Virus record (IMG/VR): IMGVR_UViG_3300018079_000014
Span: 1 to 50,318 of that record
Strand: one strand, 5' to 3'
Source of the DNA: a virus
DNA length: 50,318 nucleotides
Both the position numbers and the translations under genes were made by a program. The notes beneath the pieces were generated by a model. That model ran no database searches and had not been told where the DNA came from. It saw nothing but the letters and a program-made list of their open reading frames with translations. Shown here piece by piece: positions 29,202 to 39,153 of this stretch (positions are counted from its first letter, which is position 1; every line of letters starts with the position of its first letter).

Positions 29202-32200
29202 CTACGCAGCAACAGGACGACGATCGCGGCGCGATTCGATCGTGTCCGGCTGGTACGTCTTCAACGCCTGCTCGCGCAGACGTCTGCGCATCGCCTCAGC
29301 GGCGCGGATCAAGTCCTCACCCGATTGGAAGTACGGACGCAGGCGTGGATCGGCCTGGTCGAAGGCGTCGTAGATTGCACCCTCGGCAGAGCGCTCGGCG
29401 CGGCGGCGCTCGAACCACGCGGCGACCTCGGGGTGCATGGCCAGGAACTCGTCGCGACTGGGGCCACTCGGGATTGAGAAGTACTGCTCCAGGAGATTGT
29501 GCATCGCCCGCTCGGCAGGAGAGCTGCGCAAGTCAAACCAGTCCTGTAGCTCGGGGTGATCGCGGAGGAACTGTGAGCGCGCGAACGAGTCAGGCGGAAG
29601 ATGGAAGTACTCCTCGACGATCGCGTCAAGCTTCGCGTTGCCGGTCACTTTCCGATCGCCGTACTTGTCCAGATACTCCTGAATCTCGGGGTTGGCGCGA
29701 GCGAAGAGGGCGCGTTCCTTCTCAGGCAGGGCGAAGTAGGTGTCGAGCAGCGGCTTGGCATAGAGGTAGGCGGCCTGCCGCTCGGAAGCGCCGAGGGCGA
29801 CGGCGCGGCGCAGGTACTCCTGCTCGCGGTCGTGGCGCTCTTCCTCGCCGAACTCGCCGTAGATGAAGACGCCGTAGTTCTCCGCCTCGGCAAGGACGAA
29901 GGCGGGCCGCTTGTCCGGAGAGAGCTTGAAGAAGAGACGCCAGAACTCCAGCCGCTTGCGCTGCTCCGGGGTGCCGCCGACGAGCTGTGGGTACTTGCGC
30001 AGGAAGGCCCGCTCGTACTGGTGCGTCTTGCCGTACTTCTTGAAGTAGTCGAGAACGCGGGCGGCACGGGGGTCGCTGGATTCGAGCCAGGCCGAGCGCT
30101 GGCCCTTCGGCAGCGAGAAGTAGTAGCTCAGGTCGCCCTTCGCAGCGAGGTAGTCATGGGCGTGCGCCGAGTGGCCACGCTTCGCGTACTTAGCGAAGAA
30201 GTCGAGGACGATCTTCGCACCCTCGCTATCACCGTGGAGCCAGGCGCCCCGCGCGGAGGGGGCCATATCGAAGTAGAGCTTGAGCCAGGACTTCGCCCGG
30301 AGGTAGTCGACCGACTTCTGCGAGTGCTTGCCCCACTTCTTCAGATAGCCCTTGATGCTCTGGGCGACCTTGCCGTCCGAGGCTTCGAGCCAGGCCCAGG
30401 CCTGCTTCTCGCCGACCCTCTTCATGTAGTCACGGAAGAACCAGTCGAGATGCGGCTTGACGGCGAGGTAGGCGTTGCGCCGCTCGGCGCTCCACTTGCC
30501 GCCCCGTCCCACCCCCGCCTTCCACTCGCCGGTCGCCTCGTCGACCTTACTTGCGGCCCTGGTGTCCTCAAACATGAAGCTAAAGGCCCTAAGTAGTGGG
30601 GCGCCCGCAGAGAAGCCGCCGCGCTTGACGAGACTGAAGTACTCCTCGCGCAAGGCGGCGTTGGCGCCGGAAAGCATGGCCTCCATATCGTCGGCCGGGT
30701 CGTTGTTGCGGTTCCAGTAGCGGACGAGTTCGGGATGCTCGTCGAGGAAGCCTTCCTTGGCCTCGTAGTCGTCGTCGGGCAACTCGTGGAACTGACTGTT
30801 CAGGTCGCCGTAGTACTCGAAGGCGGCGGCGCGGATCATGCTCTCCCGCACCTGCTTGGGCGTGTCGTTTGACTTCCAGTAGGCCTCCAGCTCGGGCGTC
30901 TTGAAGATGTCGAGCGCAGCCTGGCGAACGTCGTGGGCGGGGTCAATCGCCTCGACGACGCGAAGCGCCATCATGAACTTCTCCGTCTCGACGTAGCGCT
31001 GACTGTCGCGCAGCCACTTGGACGAGAAGGGGCGGCCCCGGTAGGTAGCGTCGACCCACCGGATCAACTCGGGATGCTCGCGCTTCATGCGCTGCTTCTC
31101 TTCCCACCCGTCCGAGCGATAGTAGGCCTCGATCAGAGGCAAGAGGTCGAGGTAGCTGTTGAAGGTCATCCTGTCCATCGGGCCGCTCGTCGACGAAGGG
31201 CGGAGCCTGAGCGAGAGGGCTTCACCCGACGTCAGCGCTTCGTAGTCCTTGCGGCCGGTCATCAGCTCGTCGGAGAGCTTCGAGAGCAAAATATCCTCCG
31301 GGGTGGCGCGGCGCAGATACATGCCAGTGAAATAGCCGAAAAGGTTCTGCGTCACGAACCAGTCCTCGATCGTCTGCTCGGCGGCCTTGCGGTTCGGCGT
31401 CTCCCCTCGGGCAACCTGGTTCGAGATTTCCTGCTGAACGAAGAACTCGAAGTTGGAGGAGATCTGATCGGAAGGGGTGTCACCCTGCATGAGGGTAAAG
31501 ATGCTTTCCCAGTTGGCGACCCGGCCCGCCCACCGTTCACCAAACCATTCGCGGGTGAGGGCGACGGCGGGGCCGGTCTGAGGAAACATCGCCTGCCAGG
31601 CGCGGTCGGTCGCGACATTCGTACTCTCCAAGAGCTTGCGACCGAACGGGCTGAAACCGAGGCCCCAATCGTTCACCGCGTCGAGCATCGGGCCGAAGAT
31701 CGCGTTCCCCTCGTCCTCGGGCCGCGTCGGCAGGGCGGGGTTCTCGCCATAGAAGGTCTTCTTGAAAGCGCGGTAGAAGGGGGCGAATGAGGACAGGTTC
31801 ATGGGGTCGTACATAACGTCGGACGGGAGCAGCGCGGCAACGACCTTGTCCAGGCCGGGGATGAAAGCGACGGAGTCTGTGACCTCGTCGACGTGCATGT
31901 AACGGCGCATCCACTGGGGAAGGTCGGCGTGCGCATCCTGGCGGGCCTGGTCAAGCTGAAGGACGGCGTTGGTGAGCCAGGGCTTCTGCGCGAACGACTT
32001 GACCCAGAAGGCGCTGTTTTTGCGCCAGAACTGGATGAAGGGGAAGAAGATGCGCAGGTTGTCCTCGACGACGGTGATCTTCGAGTAGTCGAAAAGCGTG
32101 TCCTCAATCTTTGCCCAGGCCTCATCGTGGGCGGCGAGCCGCAGGCCAATCTCGTCCAACTCTTCGATGGCCTCGCTAACAACACGCGGCTCGTAGAGGG

Positions 32201-35200
32201 CGCGGATCGCAGCGTCGACCAACTCAGACACAGGCTCCTCTGAGATAGCGGTCTGGCCAAGCAGACCGCCATTGATGCGAGCGACGGCGCCGTCCTCGAA
32301 GACGATCGTGGCCTGATTCCACTCGGCGACCTCGGGACGCAGGGCCTTCAACTCGGAGTGGTGCTGACCGGGCTGACCGACAACGACGCGGCCGTCCACG
32401 TCGTACCAGGCGGGCGCATAGCGATCGAGCGGGCGCTTCTTTAGACGGGCCTCGGTCGGCACCAGCCGTTCGGCCTCCTCAGTGCGAGTCACGGCCCCGG
32501 CGACCAGGTGGTCGCCGTCGCGGAGCATCCGGGCATAAGACTTGAGGTGGGTATCCCGGTAGATGACGCGCTTGAAGTAGTTCTCCGGGCGGGCGGCGAG
32601 CAAGTCCCACGCCCCCTCGCGGAACTTCTTGACACGGGCAGCAGTAGCCTCGACCGACTCGCGGGGCAGGCGCTTCAAGCCCATCTCGGCGGCGAGCTTC
32701 TTGTCGTAGCGGGGGCGTCCGGCGCGAACCGCCTTCTGCTCAAACGGGTTGAAAACAGCGGAGTCGAGCAGACTGTCGGGGATGTCTTCGAGGCCGTGGG
32801 CGTTGAAGACCTTGCGCAAGACGTCGGCGCCCATTTCCCAGATGCGGCGCTCAATCTCCATCCAGTGATCAAGGCCGGTGGTGCCGAAGAGCTGATCCAT
32901 CCAACCGATCGCCTCGCGGACGTCGCGCAGCCCGAAGTCAAAGACGGAGCGGATGGCACCATTGCCGGGACTGCGCCCGCCGAGGAAGAGCATCCGGGGA
33001 TCGTGGACTCCAGCAATGATCGTCTTGGCGAGGTTGTCGACGATGTTGCGAAAGGCCCAACCGGGGCGAAGCGGGAGGGTCGCGAAAATCCAGAGATTGA
33101 GAGCGCCACTGAGGCCGAGGTAGGCGACCTTCAGCGGCTTGCTCTGGGCGTGGGCGAGAGCCTGCCAGACGGCCGTTTCAGAAATCAGCTCATGGGAGAT
33201 CGTCTCGTCGTAGGCGCGAGCGAGGGCAAACTGCCGCTTGGTCAGGGCCTCGCGGTAGAGCGCGTCCTCTTCCAGGTGGCTGCCCTGCTTGGTAGCGAGG
33301 CTCCAGAGATCATCATCGAAGGCGCCGCCAGCCACGAAGCCGGGCGGCTTAGCGAGGTCGGAGAGAGGAACGCGCTTCGCACCGTCCTCGACACGACGCC
33401 GGGCGATGCCGCCGATGTGGCGAGCGTAGAGGTCGGAGACTTCGATCGTCTCGCGGGTGTCGTACCAAAGACCGCCCGTCTTCTCCCAGGACTCGACGAC
33501 GTCGTCGTACTCCTTGACGAGCAGACGATCGAGGTCGAAGTCATCGGAGAGTGTCCCAGCGGCGCGGTTGCGGGCAACGTAGCTATAGAGCCTGCCACTC
33601 CGGCGGGCGACCTCAGACTCGATCATCTCGGTTGCCTCATCCCAAGTGAAGCCGATCCCCGCCTGCGGGTTGCGGATCGTCTGCGTCTTGCCTTCCTCGA
33701 AGCTCTCACGGCCGAGGCGAACGAGCATCTTGGCGGTCGTTCCACTCCGGCCGCGCCACAGCCCGCCTTCGTCCCAGAGCGGGTGGATGGCCTCAACAGC
33801 GTCATCCCCCGCCTTCCGGGCGGCCACACTGCCGTCGAGTGCAGCGTCGGCCTGGCGCTCTAGAATGTTCTGAATGTCGGGGAAGATGCTGGTGTCCAGC
33901 TCGGCCATGCGGTCGGCCACGCGGCGCTCGATCATCAGCCGCAGCTTCTTGTCTGCGGCTCCGGCCTTCAGGTAGACACCCGCCCCCTCAACGATGCGGT
34001 CGTACTCGGAATCGGCGGCCTCGCGAGCCGCGTCGATGGCGTCGTCACCGAGGGTTTCCAGCGTAGTCTCGTAGACCTCGCGGTAGTAGTCACGAGCGAT
34101 CTCGTACACGCTGAGAACGCGGTAGCGCTCGGCCAGGTTGGCCCGCAGCGCTGCGCCAACCTGGCTCGGCTGGCCACGACCGGCGTCGACGTAGAGAGAA
34201 GCCCTATCAGCGATCAGGTCGTCGATCGTGGCCGCCCATTCCCGGCCAACGCTCCCCATCATCTCCCGCCGAGCCTCTTCGAGCAAGCGCCTGGTCGTAG
34301 CGTTGCGGGGCAGGCGAACCTCGACGTGGGCGGCGAACTTGGAGACGGGCTTCATGAAGCCGTGCCTTGCCTGGCGCGTCGTCCGCTCGCGGGCAGAGGC
34401 CAGCGCTTCCTCTTTGAGCTGCGTCGACTTGCGGGCCAGTTCCCTCGCTCCGGCCGCGCTATCGTGGCGGGCAAAGCCGAAAGTGGCCCGCTCGGCGACG
34501 GCGGCCTTGCTCCAGGTTCCACGACCGTAAACGATTCCGCCCACCACGTTGGCCCTCTTCGCCCGAAGGATCAGATTGTCGGCGCCGAGGATGCCCTTCT
34601 CCCGCAGCGAGTAGGAGCCGAGCGTGCTGCCCTTCGTGCCGTAGCGGAGCAGGGAAGAGGCGGCGCGGAACGGGTGAGCGAAGTTGATCGGGTCGGCGGT
34701 CAGCTCGAAGGCGAGCCGAAGCCAGCGGTTCGCGGCCTTGTCCACCAGGCCGTCGTAGAAAGGGAGCGTGTCGGGGTCGGCGCCGAGCGTGACGGCGGCG
34801 TCCTCCCACTGGACGGCGCGTTCGTCGTCGCCGAGGACGAGCTGGGTCGCTCGCATCGCGTCATAGACGAACGCGGTACGCATGTTGCGGCCGAGGTCGA
34901 GGGCGTTCTCGACAGCGCTGCCCCACCAGGGAAGCGAGCGCCCGGCCAGTTCGGACTGGTAGCGGTGAAACTTCTGCTCTTCCAGAGCCATGTAGGCGCC
35001 GAGCCGCTGCTTGAAGTCGTCCTCGTTCTTCGAGCGGGCAAGGGCCATGACCTCAGCGCGGAGGGCGCCGACACGCTTGACGTTCTCCGCCTGGACGGAC
35101 TGACTGCCGGAGCGCATCCGCTGGTAGATGGCCTGCTGCTCGGGGGAGAGCTTGCTGACGTCGACGGTCGGGGCCAGGTCTGTCTGGCCGAGGATTTCGG

Positions 35201-36281
35201 CAAGGAGCCGAAGGTCACTCGGGGCGCCGCCGCGCACCTTCGCGAATAGGGGGTTGTCGAACGGGTTGAAGCTGCCGGTAGCCCGGAGGGTGGCGGCGAG
35301 CTTCATGAGTTCCTGGCGGCGGATCGCGGCGAAAGCAGCGTCCCCCGTGGTGGACTGCTTCAGGAGCGTGTTGAGCATGAGCGAAGCCTCGAAGCCGCCC
35401 TTCTGCAACATCTCCGAGAGCCTCGCGGCGGTCGGAATCGGCTCGTCGAACGTCCACCAATACGGCTTCTGACCAGCCTCGACGCCGAGCGGGCCGTAAA
35501 GCTTGTCGCGGACGGTGCTGATGCGGCGGCGCTTCGCCTGGCGAACCTCGCGGCGCATCGCGCCTTCCATCGCGTCGTGCGTCTGCTTGTCGTACTTGCC
35601 GGTGACGCGAACCTTCCAGCCGTGCGCGGCAGCCCAGGTCTGGAAGATGCGGGCGCCCGCCGACGTCCGCAGGCCGAGCTTGCCCTCGGGGTTGAGAACG
35701 ACCTCGGCAACCTCATGGAACTTGAACTCCGCCGAACGGCGCGGCGCAGCAGAGAGAAGCTTTGAGCGCTCGACGATCTTCGCCCGGTAGGCGACATCGC
35801 GGCGGAGGGCTTCCTTGCGGGCCTGCTCGGCCTGATAGCGCTTCTCGGCGCGAATCTGCTCGGGCGACTGGCCGCCGTAGGGAATGTTCTGCTTCCCGGC
35901 CTGACCCTCGAACTTCAGGGGGCCGAAGGCGCCAGGGTTCTTCCGCCGCTTCGCCATGTAGTCGTTCCAGGCGGACTGCGAGCGCGGCCCCCAGATGCCA
36001 TCGACAACGAGGCCGTAGCCGAGGGAGGCGAGAAGGCGCTGACGGCGAAGCGTCTCGCTCTGCCGCGCGGCCGTCGCCCGCTTCCCCTCCGGAGCCTGCG
36101 AGCGAACCGCCTCGTCGATCGGGTTGCCGACCTGATAGACTCGGCCGGTCTGCGGGTCGAGCGTGACGGAACCGGGGAGCGGCCTGCCGCCGCCGCCGGG
36201 CTGACGGCTCCGGCGACCCTGCTGCTGCTTCGGCTTGGGCTTCGGCTTCGGTCGCCGGTCGTGGGCGTCAGGCCCCGCCAC
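29202..36281 (-). CDS. Giant internal/ejection protein with helical repeats
   Basis: At 2359 residues this is the largest gene of the genome. A basic, glycine-rich start (KPKPKPKQQQGRRSR) is followed by a peptidoglycan-binding-like segment (LASLGYGLVVDGIWGPRSQSAWNDY) near residues 85-110 and a second VRVTGKYDKQTHDAMEGAM. The middle is long, helical and charged. The C-terminal 420 residues hold at least seven helical repeats with the core YFxLPxxxRxxWLxxxDPxxxxxLxYFKKYGK. It lies between portal and scaffold. I infer an internal virion protein ejected with the DNA, forming or lubricating a channel and degrading or binding the wall. No RNA polymerase or lysozyme motif is visible. GTG 36281, three bases after the portal stop. 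Confidence 0.75.
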   Translation of the reverse strand: MAGPDAHDRRPKPKPKPKQQQGRRSRQPGGGGRPLPGSVTLDPQTGRVYQVGNPIDEAVRSQAPEGKRATAARQSETLRRQRLLASLGYGLVVDGIWGPRSQSAWNDYMAKRRKNPGAFGPLKFEGQAGKQNIPYGGQSPEQIRAEKRYQAEQARKEALRRDVAYRAKIVERSKLLSAAPRRSAEFKFHEVAEVVLNPEGKLGLRTSAGARIFQTWAAAHGWKVRVTGKYDKQTHDAMEGAMRREVRQAKRRRISTVRDKLYGPLGVEAGQKPYWWTFDEPIPTAARLSEMLQKGGFEASLMLNTLLKQSTTGDAAFAAIRRQELMKLAATLRATGSFNPFDNPLFAKVRGGAPSDLRLLAEILGQTDLAPTVDVSKLSPEQQAIYQRMRSGSQSVQAENVKRVGALRAEVMALARSKNEDDFKQRLGAYMALEEQKFHRYQSELAGRSLPWWGSAVENALDLGRNMRTAFVYDAMRATQLVLGDDERAVQWEDAAVTLGADPDTLPFYDGLVDKAANRWLRLAFELTADPINFAHPFRAASSLLRYGTKGSTLGSYSLREKGILGADNLILRAKRANVVGGIVYGRGTWSKAAVAERATFGFARHDSAAGARELARKSTQLKEEALASARERTTRQARHGFMKPVSKFAAHVEVRLPRNATTRRLLEEARREMMGSVGREWAATIDDLIADRASLYVDAGRGQPSQVGAALRANLAERYRVLSVYEIARDYYREVYETTLETLGDDAIDAAREAADSEYDRIVEGAGVYLKAGAADKKLRLMIERRVADRMAELDTSIFPDIQNILERQADAALDGSVAARKAGDDAVEAIHPLWDEGGLWRGRSGTTAKMLVRLGRESFEEGKTQTIRNPQAGIGFTWDEATEMIESEVARRSGRLYSYVARNRAAGTLSDDFDLDRLLVKEYDDVVESWEKTGGLWYDTRETIEVSDLYARHIGGIARRRVEDGAKRVPLSDLAKPPGFVAGGAFDDDLWSLATKQGSHLEEDALYREALTKRQFALARAYDETISHELISETAVWQALAHAQSKPLKVAYLGLSGALNLWIFATLPLRPGWAFRNIVDNLAKTIIAGVHDPRMLFLGGRSPGNGAIRSVFDFGLRDVREAIGWMDQLFGTTGLDHWMEIERRIWEMGADVLRKVFNAHGLEDIPDSLLDSAVFNPFEQKAVRAGRPRYDKKLAAEMGLKRLPRESVEATAARVKKFREGAWDLLAARPENYFKRVIYRDTHLKSYARMLRDGDHLVAGAVTRTEEAERLVPTEARLKKRPLDRYAPAWYDVDGRVVVGQPGQHHSELKALRPEVAEWNQATIVFEDGAVARINGGLLGQTAISEEPVSELVDAAIRALYEPRVVSEAIEELDEIGLRLAAHDEAWAKIEDTLFDYSKITVVEDNLRIFFPFIQFWRKNSAFWVKSFAQKPWLTNAVLQLDQARQDAHADLPQWMRRYMHVDEVTDSVAFIPGLDKVVAALLPSDVMYDPMNLSSFAPFYRAFKKTFYGENPALPTRPEDEGNAIFGPMLDAVNDWGLGFSPFGRKLLESTNVATDRAWQAMFPQTGPAVALTREWFGERWAGRVANWESIFTLMQGDTPSDQISSNFEFFVQQEISNQVARGETPNRKAAEQTIEDWFVTQNLFGYFTGMYLRRATPEDILLSKLSDELMTGRKDYEALTSGEALSLRLRPSSTSGPMDRMTFNSYLDLLPLIEAYYRSDGWEEKQRMKREHPELIRWVDATYRGRPFSSKWLRDSQRYVETEKFMMALRVVEAIDPAHDVRQAALDIFKTPELEAYWKSNDTPKQVRESMIRAAAFEYYGDLNSQFHELPDDDYEAKEGFLDEHPELVRYWNRNNDPADDMEAMLSGANAALREEYFSLVKRGGFSAGAPLLRAFSFMFEDTRAASKVDEATGEWKAGVGRGGKWSAERRNAYLAVKPHLDWFFRDYMKRVGEKQAWAWLEASDGKVAQSIKGYLKKWGKHSQKSVDYLRAKSWLKLYFDMAPSARGAWLHGDSEGAKIVLDFFAKYAKRGHSAHAHDYLAAKGDLSYYFSLPKGQRSAWLESSDPRAARVLDYFKKYGKTHQYERAFLRKYPQLVGGTPEQRKRLEFWRLFFKLSPDKRPAFVLAEAENYGVFIYGEFGEEERHDREQEYLRRAVALGASERQAAYLYAKPLLDTYFALPEKERALFARANPEIQEYLDKYGDRKVTGNAKLDAIVEEYFHLPPDSFARSQFLRDHPELQDWFDLRSSPAERAMHNLLEQYFSIPSGPSRDEFLAMHPEVAAWFERRRAERSAEGAIYDAFDQADPRLRPYFQSGEDLIRAAEAMRRRLREQALKTYQPDTIESRRDRRPVAA
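29460..30460 (-). repeat. Degenerate helical repeats in the ejection protein
   Basis: Repeated units of roughly 45-65 residues share a Y-F-x-L/M-P/A start, an arginine, W-L or F-L, a D/H-P pair and a final Y/F-x-K-Y-G-K. Clear copies include LYFDMAPSARGAWLHGD, YYFSLPKGQRSAWLESSDP, TYFALPEKERALFARANP, EYFHLPPDSFARSQFLRDHP and QYFSIPSGPSRDEFLAMHP. Confidence 0.8.
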
Positions 36282-36284
36282 GAC

Positions 36285-38138
36285 CTACGCTCCGCCGTAA
36301 GGATCGCCCACGCTGCTCGGGCCGAGGGCCGACGCTCCAGCGTCCGCGTCGAGGGCGCCGGACTGTCCGCCACCGCCGAGTCCGCTCATCGTCTCCATCG
36401 CGCCGCTGAGTGCGCCCTGGCTATCGGCCGGTGCGCCGCCGCCCGTCCCCTGCGCGTTACCTCGGAACTGCGCCATTAGGAGGCTGACGAGGCCCTGATT
36501 GACCCAAGGGAAGCGCTCCGATTCCTTCTCGATCCGGCGCATTTCGTCCTCAGGAGCCTGGACGCCCAGATTCTCCAGCGTCGTCTCTAGCGACTGCGCC
36601 CCCTGCCCGAACTTGTTCAGCTCGCTCATCACATAGGAGGGGTCGTCTGGGTCGACCCGGTTGCGCCAGGCGAACCGGACGTAGTAATCGCCGTCGAGCA
36701 AGTCCTTCGGCGTGCGCGGGTACTCGATCGTCTGGGGAAAGCCGCTCCCCCCGTCGATCTCCTGCTCCAAGGCGGCCTCGTCCGGGCCGAGGAGGAGCGT
36801 GAAGGCGTGACCGGGGCCGCTGAGCTTGCCGCTCGGGCGGGAGCCTCGGTAGCGGACGCTCGTCACGGTCTTCTGCTCGACCATCTGGAGTGCCATGCCG
36901 TAGAGACGGCTGAGTCCGGCCATCCAGTTCTTCTGCTTCATGGCCGTGTACTCCAAGAGCGGCTGGAGCTGAAGGCCACGATCGGTGCCGGAGCCTGAGC
37001 CGGGCAGGCCCCACGCGGCATCCGGGGCGAAACCGAGCATCTTGTAGAAGTCCATCGCCCGCTCCGAGTGCGTCTCGTGAAACTGCGGCATATCGGGCGG
37101 CTGGATCGGCTCGACCTTGCCGTCGCGCTTCGACGGCAGAACGCCGCCCTCGCGGGCGACCTTGGCGACCGTGTGCGGGTTGGCGCCAGTTCCGCTCTCG
37201 ATCACGCCGCCGTTGGCGACGGAGCGAAGGACGTCGGCCTCGCGGGAGAAGAGGGCGGGCAGGTAGGCGACCAGGTGACGAACGAACTCGTAGTCGGCCC
37301 ATCCCCAGACATCGCGGTACGGCCCGATGTTCGGGATGACGACGTAGGGAACGAAGCCGTAGTTGTGTTCGACTTCGTAGAGGCCGACGACCTGCTCGGC
37401 CTTGTCGCCTGCGGCAAAGCGAATCGCCCGGCCCTTGTCGCAAAGCGAGATAATCCTGACCCACTCGCCGTCCCCGTCCTTGCGATACGGAGCAATCTCG
37501 TCGACACGGACGGGCTGGCCCCGGAAGGACAGGTCGCGGTACATCGCCTGGACAGCGGCGAGCGGCGCGTCCCAGGTGCGGTAGACGCGCTGAAAATCAT
37601 GCGGGTCGTCGACGCCCTGAACTTCGACGATGCCGGTCGGGTCGATCGCGCGGACGAGAGGCATCTGCTTGTCAACGTCGAAGTAGACGTCGAAGCAGGA
37701 GGAGCCAAGTTCAGAGCCGTCCCAGGCCGCGTCGGTGAAGGTCGTCTCACCACCGCTCGCGCGGATGATCGCCCAGACGACCTTCTCGATCGTGTCTGAG
37801 CGGTAGCGCTCCTGCGGCGTCTCGTCGCGCTGGTCGCAGAAGACGTCGGGGAGCTGCCCCGCGATCCGGTAGGCGTGCTTGACGGTGAGAGCCTTGCCGA
37901 GCGGAAGGGCGATGTGCTGGCGCGTCGGCTCATCGACCCGGTTGCGCGACTTCCGGCCGTAGTCGTCGTTGTCGCGGAAGTGCTGCTCGGATGCCGGACT
38001 GCGCACGCCGTTGTTCTCCGCTCGGTAGGCGTTCATGCGACTGACCCGCTCGTTTGCGGCCGAGAGCAGATTCAGATACTCGGCGTGGAGATCAATCAGC
38101 TCGCGCCGAGTCGGGTCGCTGCGATCGAAGATCGACAC
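36285..38138 (-). CDS. Portal protein
   Basis: The 617-residue product has portal features: N-terminal helices (RRELIDLHAEYLNLLSAANERVSRM), LPLGKALTVKHAYRIAGQLPDV, the wing domain with DPTGIVEVQGVDDPHDFQRVYR, and YLPALFSREADVLRSVANGGVI leading into the stem and crown. The tail is Gly/Ala-rich. It forms the ring through which DNA enters and leaves. It lies between terminase and ejection protein, as usual. GTG 38138 sits exactly 6 bases after TAGGAT, so translation is probably leaderless. Confidence 0.88.
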   Translation of the reverse strand: MSIFDRSDPTRRELIDLHAEYLNLLSAANERVSRMNAYRAENNGVRSPASEQHFRDNDDYGRKSRNRVDEPTRQHIALPLGKALTVKHAYRIAGQLPDVFCDQRDETPQERYRSDTIEKVVWAIIRASGGETTFTDAAWDGSELGSSCFDVYFDVDKQMPLVRAIDPTGIVEVQGVDDPHDFQRVYRTWDAPLAAVQAMYRDLSFRGQPVRVDEIAPYRKDGDGEWVRIISLCDKGRAIRFAAGDKAEQVVGLYEVEHNYGFVPYVVIPNIGPYRDVWGWADYEFVRHLVAYLPALFSREADVLRSVANGGVIESGTGANPHTVAKVAREGGVLPSKRDGKVEPIQPPDMPQFHETHSERAMDFYKMLGFAPDAAWGLPGSGSGTDRGLQLQPLLEYTAMKQKNWMAGLSRLYGMALQMVEQKTVTSVRYRGSRPSGKLSGPGHAFTLLLGPDEAALEQEIDGGSGFPQTIEYPRTPKDLLDGDYYVRFAWRNRVDPDDPSYVMSELNKFGQGAQSLETTLENLGVQAPEDEMRRIEKESERFPWVNQGLVSLLMAQFRGNAQGTGGGAPADSQGALSGAMETMSGLGGGGQSGALDADAGASALGPSSVGDPYGGA

Positions 38139-38144
38139 CCTCTG

Positions 38145-38164
38145 ATCCTACACCAGACGTAGGA
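38145..38164 (-). promoter_or_regulatory. Leaderless-type promoter of the portal block
   Basis: Leftward: TCCTACG (38164-38158), TCTGG, TGTAGGAT (-10 at 38150-38145), six bases, GTG 38138. TCCTAC/GTAGGA form an inverted repeat. Confidence 0.8.
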
Positions 38165-38175
38165 CGAGCAGACGC

Positions 38176-39153
38176 CTACTGTCCGTGGATCGAACCGATG
38201 AGCGCGGGCTGCGGCACGTCCTCCAAGCCCTGCCAGGCAGCGAGGGCGAGGGCCATAACGCAGTCGGTCATCAGCCCCTTGTCGTCCCAGGCGTAGAACG
38301 ACAGCTCCTCTTCGAGCTGCGCGATCGGCGGCGAGCGCAGCCAACCGAAGGGTTCGTCGGAACCCTGAAGATAGCCGACCTGGAGCGTGTTGCGCAGATG
38401 CTCCATAAGATTCTTCTTCGACTTGGTCTGGAACTCGAAGCCATCGACGCAGCCAAGGTTGGCATATAGCGGCGAACCCTCCTCGTCGAGCAACCCGCAA
38501 CCACCCAGGGCATTTCCACGACGGTCGCGACAAACACCGCCACCATCCTCGTCCTCTTTCTGAAGCGTACGATCATGGATCGGGCAGTAGTACCGGCTCT
38601 CCAAGTTCTCGAAGATGACGTCGCCACCCATGCCCGTCGAGTCAGCGAGGATAGACGGCCCCCACATATGCGCGGCCCGACCGCACTCACGATAGATCGA
38701 CTCCCACGGGACGCGGTTGAGACGGCGGAAGTAGACAACCCGTGCGGGCCGTGTTGACACATCGAGAGTGAAGAGGACGGTGTAGTCGGTCTGCCGAGCG
38801 AAGTCGACACCAGTGGCGTAGCGCTGCCTCTTCGAGTCGATGGGCAGCGTGCGGGCGTAAGAGCGGGCGTACTTGTCATGCCAGCGGTCGCCGGTCACGC
38901 GGAAGTCCGTGTCCCACTGATCGGCGAAGTGGGACGCCGCTCGGTCGATCAACATTTGGATCGTCTCGCCGGGGAAGACGAGGCCGGACGACTCGACGTA
39001 CTTGCCGAAGATCACCTGAGCCGCCATCTCGGCGGGCAGCTCCAAGAGCATCGAGACGATCTCGTCGTGCGGGACGCCGTAGGGGTTCTCGAACATGCTC
39101 CCCGTCTGGACGTAGTACTCGGCCCGCTTCGGAATCAGGGAAAGGTCAGGCAT
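38176..39153 (-). CDS. terL: Terminase large subunit, nuclease half
   Basis: The 325-residue product carries only the linker and nuclease parts of TerL. MFENPYGVPHDEIVSMLLELP and AAQVIFGKYVESSGLVF are the usual segment between ATPase and nuclease. GVDFARQTDYTVLF (catalytic Asp117), LADSTGMGGD (Asp171) and DDKGLMTDCVMALALA (Asp297) form the RNase-H-like metal site that cuts concatemers. An insertion with four cysteines (190, 208, 219, 235) may bind zinc. The ATPase half is a separate gene at 39450-40307, with a zinc-finger gene between. It starts at ATG 39153 (ATG 39156 also possible), overlapping the zinc-finger gene by 8 bases. Confidence 0.85.
   Translation of the reverse strand: MPDLSLIPKRAEYYVQTGSMFENPYGVPHDEIVSMLLELPAEMAAQVIFGKYVESSGLVFPGETIQMLIDRAASHFADQWDTDFRVTGDRWHDKYARSYARTLPIDSKRQRYATGVDFARQTDYTVLFTLDVSTRPARVVYFRRLNRVPWESIYRECGRAAHMWGPSILADSTGMGGDVIFENLESRYYCPIHDRTLQKEDEDGGGVCRDRRGNALGGCGLLDEEGSPLYANLGCVDGFEFQTKSKKNLMEHLRNTLQVGYLQGSDEPFGWLRSPPIAQLEEELSFYAWDDKGLMTDCVMALALAAWQGLEDVPQPALIGSIHGQ

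Noticed and set aside
29202-36281. Giant protein as virion RNA polymerase (N4-like)
   Set aside because: The capsid is of the N4-gp56 type and the size is large, but I see no T7-like polymerase motifs, and the repeats and wall-binding segments suggest an ejection protein instead.
36285-38138. Serine integrase or transposase among late genes
   Set aside because: No catalytic serine domain, DDE motif or tyrosine recombinase signature was seen in any frame; the portal assignment fits the gene better.
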